Assembly: GCA_017428585.1 (NCBI GenBank)
Contig: JAFRQN010000081.1
Coordinates: forward strand, 1-13,852
DNA from: Bacteroidota bacterium
GTDB lineage: Bacteria; Bacteroidota; Ignavibacteria; Kapaibacteriales; UBA2268
DNA length: 13,852 nt
Direction: 5' to 3'
Shown here: piece after piece, positions 6,382 to 13,852 of the stretch
How the letters are laid out: each line of letters opens with the position of its first letter
Numbering within the stretch: the first letter of the stretch is position 1
Notes under the pieces: generated by a model
Told to the model about the DNA's origin: nothing
The model's input: only the letters and a program-made list of their open reading frames with translations
Databases searched by the model: none
Made by a program: the position numbers and the translations under genes

Positions 6382-9300
6382 ATGAATACAAGATTAAAAA
6401 CAAATTTGTTTTTTAAGTCGTTATTGATGTTGATCGTAACCTTATTTGGTTTTAGTGGTGTTTCTTTATTGGCATCGCCTTTTTCAGATAATGGTTTTGC
6501 AGATCCTAACTTTTCAATAACAACAGGAACTGAAACTTATGTTCCTTTATCAAGTTATACTCAACTTTATAGTTCAGCAGACGATAGTTATACTACTGTT
6601 ACAGTTCCATTTGCATTTAGATTTGATACAACATTATATTCTGCAAATTTCTCATTAACAGTATGTTCAAATGGCTGGGTAGGTTTCCCAGGTTATTATT
6701 TTGATGACTATCAAGGTGGAGGTTCTATAGCGTATGACAACTTATTTGATTACTATAGCTCAGATATAGGTGGCTATATAAAAACATTACATTTTATAAC
6801 AGGTGATAATTACACAAGAACTGCTTTAAGGTATTATACTCTTGGTTCTTCACCTAATCGTCGTTTTGTTATTGAATGGGTTGGCTTTACTCCTTATAGC
6901 TATAGTGGAAATACAAGCAATATGCAGTTAATTCTTTATGAGAATGGCGGTGCAGATGCTGGTAAGATGAGAATGCACTGGGGTACTTGTAGCCCTTACA
7001 CTCAAGATAATTACAATCAGTGTATTTTAATTGGTGATCGTATGAGTAGATATATTAATATCCAACCTGCGTCATCTGGTTTGACATTCTGGAGAGGTAA
7101 TAGTACATCATGTTATGTAACAAATAGTAATGTTGCTTATTTATTTTCTAATGGAAAATATATTGATTTCGAAATGAATTTGGCAGCTTCCTGTTTAGCA
7201 GTATATCCAACAGATGGAGAGGAATTTAATGCTAATAGTGTTATGCCTGATTCAGAACGTCCTGGTATTATAGTAAAACGTGCAAATGCAAATATTCCAG
7301 TTCCTTCAGTAAAATATGAAATATTTAATGAAGATGGAGATGTGGTATATTCAGCAAATGATGGCAAATTTATAGATATTGACCTTGTTAGTACAACTGG
7401 TACAAGATATAATTTTACATCTGCTACTGGTAAATTAGCAAATCCTGATGGTACAATTAATTTATTTAATATTCCTGGTGGTTGGTATACTGCACGTGTT
7501 ATCTTTGATGATAAAAAAGGTGAATTTAAATATGACTATGATACTTTATACTCAGAATTCTTTGTTGATTTAAAAGCTGCTCTATATGTAAGAGGTTATC
7601 CATTAGAAGGAACTATTTTGACAAGAGATATTCCTGTAACTCCTGATGAACGTCCAGCAATAATGCTTACAAAAGAATTCCCAGCTCCTATTGCTCCTAA
7701 TCCTACAGTGAGATATAAAATTGTTAATTATAAAGGTGATGTAATGTACACAGCTTTATCTACTAATGGATTAGAAGATGTTGAAATAGATTTAGTTGGA
7801 AAAAATCAAAAGTATTATTTCAGCAATGCAACAGGACCTTTCGCTGGTGCAAACGGCAATTTGCAAATAACATCAGCAGAGCCTGGTCAATATAAAATCT
7901 TTATTGAATTTGATGATAAAGTAAATTCATTAAAGACTTGTGATACAATAGTATTCTCTATAATAAGAACATACGATTTATTATTACAGGATATAACTGT
8001 TCCAAGAGGTTGGACATCAGAAGATAGTCTAGAAGTTGAACCTTATAGATATGCTTTGGGTGCTGCATTCCCAATAGAATTCCAAGTATATAATGGTGGT
8101 GGTGCTAATATAAACTCTTTCGCTATAAATTCTAAGATATATAAATTAGGTTCTTTAGTAAAAGAAATGTTAGATACTATTTCTTTGGTTAATAATCCAC
8201 TACAAAAAACACAAATTCGTACTTGTTCAACAAAAGAAGTTAATACAAATGATTTAGGTGTTGGTTTATATACAGTAGAATGTAAAATTATTCCAATTTC
8301 ACCTGCACAAGATGAAGATACATTAAATAATTATTATCCAAGATTAAATACATTTACAAGATATTTTGAAGTTTCAGAACCTATAAATATAGCTATAGCT
8401 AATACAATGGTTTCTCCAGGTGCAAGCACTTATAGATATCCATTCTTCCCAACTGTTTCTGTAACAAACTTAGGTTTGGTAGATATGAGCGGTTCATGGG
8501 CTGATATAGAAATTAGAAAGAATGGCAATTTAGTTTATTCAGATAGAGTTATGTTGCAAAACATAGCATACAATGAAGCTTCAGACATAAAATTTACTAA
8601 GATCTTTATGCCAACAGACGTAGGTGGTTATAATGTAACATTGACTTTAGATTTACATGGTGCTCCAAAGACTAAAACATTTACATTTATAGTACAAGAA
8701 GGTTTGAAGGGAACTAATACTATAGGTGCAAAAGGTAAATATAAATCATTTAACGAAGCTGTTGATGCATTATACTTACAAGGCGTAAGCGGTAATGTTG
8801 TATTTGAATTGATAGATGATGAATATACTTTAGGAAATGGTGATACTTTAATTCCTGAATTCCGTTCAAAGATAGTAGGTGTAGGTCCTGATGCAACAAT
8901 AACATTTAAACCAGATAGATTACATGAATTATCAGCTACTCCAATAAAGATAATTATTGAATCTGATGATGGTTATGGTTTAAGATTTGGTCAAGCATTA
9001 GAAACTGGTGATTATAGAATTCCTGCTGTTAATATAATAACAGATGTAACAATGAGAAGAGAATTTGCTACATCAGAAGGTTATATTACATTTGATGGTG
9101 GAAGCCGCAAGAATATAAATTTTGCAATGGTTCAACCAAATACAGTTAGATTTAGTGCTCCATTATATATGGGAGAAGGTGCTAAGAATATAACTATCAG
9201 GAATTGTCGTGTAACTGGAAATAATTATACTAATAGTGATTTACCAAATATACAATATACAAATGAATCATTAGGATTTATTTCTGAAAATGATGAATTT

Positions 9301-12300
9301 GCAAGTACATTAGACGCAAACGATACATTATCATACAGTACTGGTATTCTTTTAAGAAATAGACCATACGTAAATAACTTATCAGGTGTTGCTGATTATA
9401 GAATAGATACAGTAGCAACTAATAACATAGTAATTGAAGGCAATATAATTACAGGTTTCGGTTATGGTGTTGTTTCTTTAGGTATGGGTCCTATTTATAA
9501 TTTAAATAAAAGTGAAGTTGAATTAAAATATAATCATGATAATAAATTTATCAATAATTATATTAATAATGTTGCAAAAGCTGGTTTGTTCTTAGGTTTT
9601 GAAGATGGTGCAATTATAAGTGGCAACAGAATTGACTCTGTTGGTGGTTCAAGAAAACCAAATGAAGAAATCTATGGTATTAGATTAGGTGGCAACTACA
9701 GATATGATGATTGTTTAGGTTATCATAACGTTAACTTAGTTGTTAGTGAAAATGAAATAAGTAATATACAATCTACATTAGCATCTTATGGTATTAAAGT
9801 AGAACAACATCCATTAGCAATTTCTTATAATAGTACTGGTTATAGATTCCCTGCTGAAGATTCTGGTATTAAAATTTATAACAATGTTATAAATAGATTA
9901 ACAACTACTGGAAATAATGCTAATAGTAAAGTTGGTATCGAAGTAACAACAACTCGTGAAGAATATGTACCAATAGTACTAATGGTTGCTGGTAAAAAAG
10001 AATTTGAAGGTCCAATTTATAATAATGGTCGTGTAGATGTTTATTCTTTATATCCATTCTTGACAGATTATGAAATCAGCAATGTTTTAATTAATAATAA
10101 TACAATAAGCATCAGTGAAGAAGCAAATGATGAAAGTTTGACTGGTATTGCTGTAAAAGAAGCTGCTTATTATGAAATATTAAACAATGCTATCGTTATT
10201 GATGGTTTAGATGGTTCAATGAACGAGAATAAAGCTATATTATTAAAAGGTTTAAATCCTAAGAAATTACTTTCAAATGTTAATCATAACTCTTATTACG
10301 TACATCCATTAGGATTAGAATATAATTCAAGTATAATAAGATTATATGAACAAGATGAATTAGGTCGTTACTTAGAAGATGGTGGTTATGGCAATGAATA
10401 TATGAAATTAACTCAATGGATAGGATGGACTGGCGAAGATGTAAGTTCAATATCTGGATTTGATTTCAGACGTGATATGGAATACAATGATGTTTACTTG
10501 AATGGCGTGAAATTATACGATGTATGGAGAATGAAACCTCAAAGACAAATTACAAGAAATTCACAATTAAATAATAGAGCAACAATTATTAATTATATTC
10601 AAAAAGACTTAGCTGGAAATTCAAGAATCAACTTAGATCAAAATCCAGATATCGGTGCTTTTGAATTTGATTGCGAAACTTATTTAACTGATATCGAAGT
10701 AAAAATGATCACAGCACCACGTGCATATTGTGATTATAGAGGTAAATTCGCAGATGCAGAATACGTAATGGTAGGTGGAACAGCAGTAGACGTTAAAGCA
10801 TTAGTAAGAAATAATGGTGATGTTGTAGTTCCTAACCATCCAGTAAGATGTGCTATTTACAAAATGCCTGATATGGCAACTCCTGTAAAAGATACTACTG
10901 TAAGACTTACATTAGCTCCTGGTGAGGAAAGAGAAGTTGTATTCTTCTCATCACAAGAAGAATCTAACTTAAGATTTGAACCAGAACCATTTAATGGTGA
11001 AGAACCAGATCAAGTATGGTTTACTACAATGCGTACAAATGTAACTCCAATTTATCGTATTGAAGTTGCTGCTGATCCTTACAGATTAACAGATGAATTT
11101 AGACCAAATGATACAATAAGCAAGAATGTAAGATTCTATATCCCATCAAATTCACTTGATAGATTATATTTGCTTATATCAGCAGAAAATACAACAGCAG
11201 ATTTAAGTGATCCAAGTTTATTAGATGCAGATATTATAGCAGGTCGTTTGAATTATGATACATTGATTACAGCTTTCAATAATATGAAATATTTCATTGC
11301 TACAACAGAACAAAAATCAAGACATATTGATGTTATTGATAGAAAAGGCTGGGAACCAAGAGCAATAGATTATACATTGACAAGATACAACTATGACAGA
11401 CGTATTTATGAACCAGTATATAACACATTATTCTGGTCAGATGGTGATGATAAAGAATTAACATATTGGGAAAAACAAACATTATTAGATTTTGCTAATT
11501 CTGGAACTCCATACTACAAGAAGAATATAGTTATTGGTTCACAAGAAATGTCAAGAGAAAATGTAAGTGGTAGAAGTGCATTCAATAGAGAATTAAATGA
11601 TTTGATCTTACGTTCTAAAGTTAAAGGTGATGGTATTGTAAACAAATCATTTAAGATTACTACTGATCCTGACAGCTATAGAATAAAGGGCTTCTTCGAA
11701 GGTCATAACGTATTAATTGATGTTTTACCAACTCAATATGTTCCAGATGAAGGTCCAGTTCCTGGTACTATAACAAAGGTAGATACTGTATTAGGTAATG
11801 TTTATGTAGGATATTATTATCATACAGATGCAGCTGATGCTGATTATGATATAGATCATAAGATGAGTGTATTATCAAGCAAGACATTAACTGTAAACAG
11901 TATTTATGGTGCAATCGATTGGAGACATTTAGCTAATGCAACAGCATTCTTAGCTGGTATATTTGATGATATCGGCGGTGACTTAATCGTTCCTGTAGAA
12001 TTAGTAAGTTTCAATGCTAATAGCTTAGGTAAACGAGTAATGTTAGATTGGAGTACTGCTTCAGAAATCAATACTAATACATTTGAAGTAGAACGTGCTG
12101 ATGTATCAGCAAATGGTGTATATGGTTTATTCAATAGCATCAATACTCAAAAAGCTGCTGGAACAAGCAATACTTTATTAAATTATAACTATACAGATAG
12201 ATCAGTAGATTATGGCAATACTTATGCATATAGATTAAAAGTAACAGATGCAGATGGTAGTTATTCATACTCAGCATTGAGAGAAGTAACTATTTCAAAT

Positions 12301-12570
12301 GCTAATGGCTTGAATTTGAACGAATTTGTTCCAAATCCTGCTAATATTGTTTCTAATTTATCTTATACATTAGGAAATGCTGTAAATAATTTACGTATAT
12401 CTATATTAGATATCACTGGTAAAGAAGTAAGCGTATTATATGAAGGAAGCAAACCATCAGGTGAATACGTTCTTGACTTAGATGTTGCTAATTTATCAAG
12501 TGGTGTTTATACAGTTATATTTAACGTAGACGGCTCAGTTGCAGCTAAGACACTTAATGTTGTAAAATAA
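6382..12570 (+). CDS. Giant multidomain secreted/surface protein with T9SS type A sorting domain
   Basis: Not a named protein; it looks like a type IX secretion cargo anchored on or released from the cell surface. Residues 1-31 form a Sec signal peptide (basic start, hydrophobic 13-30, likely cut after 'SLLA'). Then follow: a Tyr/Ser-rich beta-sandwich (about 45-265); two tandem homologous repeats of about 130 residues (about 270-395 and 399-528); two CARDB-like beta modules (about 532-665 and 670-770); a right-handed beta-helix (about 777-1428) full of 'NNxI..N.I' strands and closing with 'NPDIGAFEF'; another CARDB-like module (about 1430-1585); and an alpha/beta segment (about 1590-1860) with 'LFWSDGDDKEL' (1683-1693) and 'IVIGSQEMSRE', resembling amidotransferase-like folds. 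An FnIII-like module starts at 1870 ('PVELVSF'), and the T9SS type A domain is 1979-2062 ('FVPNP', 'ILDITGKEV', 'LSSGVYTV'). AAAAGG lies 7 nt before the ATG. The central helix could bind or cleave polysaccharide, but no catalytic motif was recognised; adhesion is equally possible. Confidence 0.9.
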   Translation: MNTRLKTNLFFKSLLMLIVTLFGFSGVSLLASPFSDNGFADPNFSITTGTETYVPLSSYTQLYSSADDSYTTVTVPFAFRFDTTLYSANFSLTVCSNGWVGFPGYYFDDYQGGGSIAYDNLFDYYSSDIGGYIKTLHFITGDNYTRTALRYYTLGSSPNRRFVIEWVGFTPYSYSGNTSNMQLILYENGGADAGKMRMHWGTCSPYTQDNYNQCILIGDRMSRYINIQPASSGLTFWRGNSTSCYVTNSNVAYLFSNGKYIDFEMNLAASCLAVYPTDGEEFNANSVMPDSERPGIIVKRANANIPVPSVKYEIFNEDGDVVYSANDGKFIDIDLVSTTGTRYNFTSATGKLANPDGTINLFNIPGGWYTARVIFDDKKGEFKYDYDTLYSEFFVDLKAALYVRGYPLEGTILTRDIPVTPDERPAIMLTKEFPAPIAPNPTVRYKIVNYKGDVMYTALSTNGLEDVEIDLVGKNQKYYFSNATGPFAGANGNLQITSAEPGQYKIFIEFDDKVNSLKTCDTIVFSIIRTYDLLLQDITVPRGWTSEDSLEVEPYRYALGAAFPIEFQVYNGGGANINSFAINSKIYKLGSLVKEMLDTISLVNNPLQKTQIRTCSTKEVNTNDLGVGLYTVECKIIPISPAQDEDTLNNYYPRLNTFTRYFEVSEPINIAIANTMVSPGASTYRYPFFPTVSVTNLGLVDMSGSWADIEIRKNGNLVYSDRVMLQNIAYNEASDIKFTKIFMPTDVGGYNVTLTLDLHGAPKTKTFTFIVQEGLKGTNTIGAKGKYKSFNEAVDALYLQGVSGNVVFELIDDEYTLGNGDTLIPEFRSKIVGVGPDATITFKPDRLHELSATPIKIIIESDDGYGLRFGQALETGDYRIPAVNIITDVTMRREFATSEGYITFDGGSRKNINFAMVQPNTVRFSAPLYMGEGAKNITIRNCRVTGNNYTNSDLPNIQYTNESLGFISENDEFASTLDANDTLSYSTGILLRNRPYVNNLSGVADYRIDTVATNNIVIEGNIITGFGYGVVSLGMGPIYNLNKSEVELKYNHDNKFINNYINNVAKAGLFLGFEDGAIISGNRIDSVGGSRKPNEEIYGIRLGGNYRYDDCLGYHNVNLVVSENEISNIQSTLASYGIKVEQHPLAISYNSTGYRFPAEDSGIKIYNNVINRLTTTGNNANSKVGIEVTTTREEYVPIVLMVAGKKEFEGPIYNNGRVDVYSLYPFLTDYEISNVLINNNTISISEEANDESLTGIAVKEAAYYEILNNAIVIDGLDGSMNENKAILLKGLNPKKLLSNVNHNSYYVHPLGLEYNSSIIRLYEQDELGRYLEDGGYGNEYMKLTQWIGWTGEDVSSISGFDFRRDMEYNDVYLNGVKLYDVWRMKPQRQITRNSQLNNRATIINYIQKDLAGNSRINLDQNPDIGAFEFDCETYLTDIEVKMITAPRAYCDYRGKFADAEYVMVGGTAVDVKALVRNNGDVVVPNHPVRCAIYKMPDMATPVKDTTVRLTLAPGEEREVVFFSSQEESNLRFEPEPFNGEEPDQVWFTTMRTNVTPIYRIEVAADPYRLTDEFRPNDTISKNVRFYIPSNSLDRLYLLISAENTTADLSDPSLLDADIIAGRLNYDTLITAFNNMKYFIATTEQKSRHIDVIDRKGWEPRAIDYTLTRYNYDRRIYEPVYNTLFWSDGDDKELTYWEKQTLLDFANSGTPYYKKNIVIGSQEMSRENVSGRSAFNRELNDLILRSKVKGDGIVNKSFKITTDPDSYRIKGFFEGHNVLIDVLPTQYVPDEGPVPGTITKVDTVLGNVYVGYYYHTDAADADYDIDHKMSVLSSKTLTVNSIYGAIDWRHLANATAFLAGIFDDIGGDLIVPVELVSFNANSLGKRVMLDWSTASEINTNTFEVERADVSANGVYGLFNSINTQKAAGTSNTLLNYNYTDRSVDYGNTYAYRLKVTDADGSYSYSALREVTISNANGLNLNEFVPNPANIVSNLSYTLGNAVNNLRISILDITGKEVSVLYEGSKPSGEYVLDLDVANLSSGVYTVIFNVDGSVAAKTLNVVK
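7198..7965 (+). repeat. Two tandem homologous protein repeats within the giant gene
   Basis: Repeat 1 covers roughly residues 273-395 and repeat 2 residues 399-528. Shared landmarks are a 'YP..G' start, 'ERP.I', 'PSVKYEIFNEDGDVVYSA' against 'PTVRYKIVNYKGDVMYTA', 'IDLV' followed by 'Y.F..ATG', a Gly-rich turn ('GGWYTARVIFDDK' against 'PGQYKIFIEFDDK') and 'DT'. The copies have diverged at the DNA level, so the duplication is old. Boundaries are approximate. Confidence 0.7.
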
Positions 12571-12647
12571 CATAAAAACATAAAAATAAATAATAGAATT
12601 TATTTATTTTATTGACTCCATAATTGATACAAATAATTACTTATTTT

Positions 12648-12677
12648 AACGCTCTCTCAAAAAGAGAGCGTTTTTTT
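12648..12677 (+). terminator. Strong intrinsic terminator after the giant gene
   Basis: AACGCTCTCT (12648-12657) pairs with AGAGAGCGTT (12663-12672) around a 5-nt loop and runs into seven T (12671-12677). Its GC-richer stem stands out from the AT-only hairpins nearby. It lies 78 bp after the stop codon, isolating the giant gene from the one downstream. Confidence 0.92.
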
Positions 12678-12750
12678 ATTAATAGAATTATTATTATTTT
12701 TGTATATAAGTTTTAAGATATTAATTAATAATTAGTTATTTTATTGTTAA

Positions 12751-13212
12751 ATGCAGGAACAAGAATTTCAACCAAGAAAAGACTATTATGAACCTATGCA
12801 TACAGCTGAGCATATATTGAATCAGACTATGGTACGTATGTTTGGGTGTCCTCGTTCAAAAAATACGCATATAGAGCGAAAGAAATCGAAATGCGATTAT
12901 TTATTGGAACAAGCTCCTACAGAAGAACAGATATTGGAAATAGAAAATAAAGTAAATGAAGTAATCAGCCAAAATCTGCCAGTAACTATTGAGACTGTTT
13001 CTTTGGATGAAGCTAAAAATTTAGCAGATTTGAGCAAGCTCCCTGAAGGTACAGAAGGTACTATTAGGTTGGTTAAAATAGGTGATTATGATGTATGCGC
13101 TTGTATTGGCGCTCATGTAAACAATACTTCTGAAATTGGACGTTTTAAGATTTTAACGCATAATTTTGAAAATGGTGTTTGGAGAATGAGATACAAACTG
13201 GATAGTTTATAA
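12751..13212 (+). CDS. AlaX-like stand-alone tRNA-editing domain protein
   Basis: Likely a cytoplasmic trans-editing hydrolase that removes a wrong amino acid (serine or glycine) from mischarged tRNA-Ala, as AlaX proteins do. The 153-residue protein equals the second additional domain of alanyl/threonyl-tRNA synthetase, the size of short AlaX forms. The zinc-site motifs are present: 'HTAEH' (H17, H21) and C-x3-H at C118 and H122 in 'CACIGAHVNNTSEIGRFKIL'. The usual 'CGGTH' is replaced by 'CIGAH', so the pocket may differ and the substrate is less certain. There is no catalytic aminoacylation core, so this is not a fragment of AlaRS. The ATG at 12751 is the first in frame and has no Shine-Dalgarno. 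It is preceded by the giant gene's terminator and must have its own promoter, not identified here. A bidirectional terminator follows. Confidence 0.85.
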   Translation: MQEQEFQPRKDYYEPMHTAEHILNQTMVRMFGCPRSKNTHIERKKSKCDYLLEQAPTEEQILEIENKVNEVISQNLPVTIETVSLDEAKNLADLSKLPEGTEGTIRLVKIGDYDVCACIGAHVNNTSEIGRFKILTHNFENGVWRMRYKLDSL

Positions 13213-13233
13213 TAGCATCATAAATTTATAATA

Positions 13234-13274
13234 ACATAAAAAAGGTAATATTAAAAATATTACCTTTTTTATGT
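13234..13274. terminator. Bidirectional hairpin terminator between the AlaX-like gene and folE
   Basis: Arms 13234-13252 and 13256-13274 are a perfect 19-bp inverted repeat around AAA, with six A on one side and six T on the other flanking the GGTAATATT core. It sits 21 bp after the AlaX-like stop and 29 bp after the stop of the convergent folE, so both transcripts can end here. Confidence 0.88.
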
Positions 13275-13303
13275 TTGTATTTTATAATTGTTATTTCTTA
13301 TAA

Positions 13304-13852
13304 TTAATCTTCAATCAGATTAACAAATTCATTTCTCAGATTTAAATCATCTCGTAAATAACCTCTCATGACTGAAGTAGTCATAATAGTGTCTGTTTCA
13401 GAACCTTTTACGCCGCGTGCTATCATACAATAGTGTTTTGCTTTGATAACAACGCCGACTGCTTTAGGTTTTAATAAATCCACTAAATAATCAGCTATTT
13501 GTTCGCCTAATTCTTCTTGTATTTGACCACGGCGGGAAAACCATTCTACAATACGAGATAATTTTGATAAGCCGATAATTCGCTTATTTGGGATATATCC
13601 TATTGTACATTTGCCTGCTATAGGCTGCCAATGATGAGAGCAAATGGACATTACCTGTATTCCTTTGCTTATCACTAAATTATCTACATTTTTTCTGTTA
13701 GGGAAAAATGTTAAATCTGGCGGAGGATTATATCTTCCTGCGAATATCTCATTTACATACATTTTTGCAATACGATGTGCTGTTCTTTCACAATTAGGAT
13801 CTTCCTGCGAAATTTTCATAATATCCATTATTTCTGAAAATTTCGTTTCTAA
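13304..13852 (-). CDS. folE: GTP cyclohydrolase I (FolE), 5' end beyond the window
   Basis: Converts GTP to 7,8-dihydroneopterin triphosphate, the first step of tetrahydrofolate synthesis and also the entry to queuosine precursors; the cytoplasmic enzyme is usually a homodecamer. Numbered from the ATG at 13828, the zinc ligands are C63, H66 ('SICSHHW') and C134 ('KHYCMIARG'), with catalytic-pocket H65 and H132. 'IIGLSKLSRIVEWFSRRGQIQEEL' and 'IMTTSVMRG' are typical. The ATG at 13828 would give 174 aa, short for the family (E. coli FolE has 222). The frame stays open for eight more codons to the window edge ('LETKFSEI'), and 'FSEIMDIMKI' lines up with the helix before 'HRIAKMY' in E. coli FolE. 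I therefore treat the gene as 5'-partial. Confidence 0.94.
   Translation of the reverse strand, partial: LETKFSEIMDIMKISQEDPNCERTAHRIAKMYVNEIFAGRYNPPPDLTFFPNRKNVDNLVISKGIQVMSICSHHWQPIAGKCTIGYIPNKRIIGLSKLSRIVEWFSRRGQIQEELGEQIADYLVDLLKPKAVGVVIKAKHYCMIARGVKGSETDTIMTTSVMRGYLRDDLNLRNEFVNLIED

Noticed and set aside
6382..12570. Repeated 'NN' and 'GG' codon runs in the giant gene as a CRISPR or DNA repeat array
   Set aside because: The periodicity is at protein level (beta-helix turns) without conserved DNA repeats or spacers of fixed length.
12583..12610. 11-bp AT hairpin just after the giant gene as a terminator
   Set aside because: It is A-T only and four T follow within the stem; the GC-rich hairpin at 12648-12677 is far more convincing.

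Overview
The window is AT-rich (bases not counted) and reads like a chromosomal segment of a member of the Bacteroidota/Chlorobiota/Ignavibacteriota/Kapabacteria group. Three things point there. The 2062-residue secreted protein ends in a type IX secretion (T9SS) sorting domain, preceded by an FnIII-like 'PVELVSF' module that I associate with Ignavibacteria/Kapabacteria-type proteins. The serine dehydratase is of the short single-chain Bacteroides type. Most genes lack a convincing Shine-Dalgarno sequence, as in Bacteroidota. A monofunctional heptose-7-phosphate kinase implies a Gram-negative cell with ADP-heptose in its lipopolysaccharide. The lineage is inferred from protein features only.

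Layout. 57-713 (+): Schlafen/AlbA_2-type putative DNA-binding regulator. 769-1899 (+): mraY, outside any visible division/cell-wall cluster. 1924-1963: bidirectional hairpin terminator shared with the convergent M24 peptidase gene (1981-3168, -). 3169-3388: divergent promoter region. 3389-4579 (+): sdaA. 4651-5643 (+): rfaE1. 5724-5795 (+): tRNA-Glu(TTC) with its own candidate promoter and terminator. 5845-6381: 537 bp without a gene, containing a strong sigma-54-type -24/-12 match and a long AT-rich leader. 6382-12570 (+): the giant T9SS surface/secreted protein, followed by a GC-rich terminator. 12751-13212 (+): stand-alone AlaX-like tRNA-editing protein. 13234-13274: second convergent bidirectional terminator. 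13304 to the window end (-): folE, whose reading frame runs off the right edge.

Function. Most genes are housekeeping: peptidoglycan lipid I synthesis (MraY), LPS heptose synthesis (RfaE1), serine catabolism (SdaA), proline-peptide hydrolysis (M24), tRNA quality control (AlaX-like) and pterin synthesis (FolE). They look like a loose series of single genes or pairs, not one operon. The least ordinary part is the giant secreted protein and its regulatory region. Its domains are, in order: N-terminal beta-sandwich, two tandem repeats, CARDB-like modules, a right-handed beta-helix, another CARDB-like module, an alpha/beta domain with a 'WSDGDD' motif, an FnIII-like module and the T9SS tail. No CRISPR array, insertion sequence, prophage or recognisable defence locus is visible.
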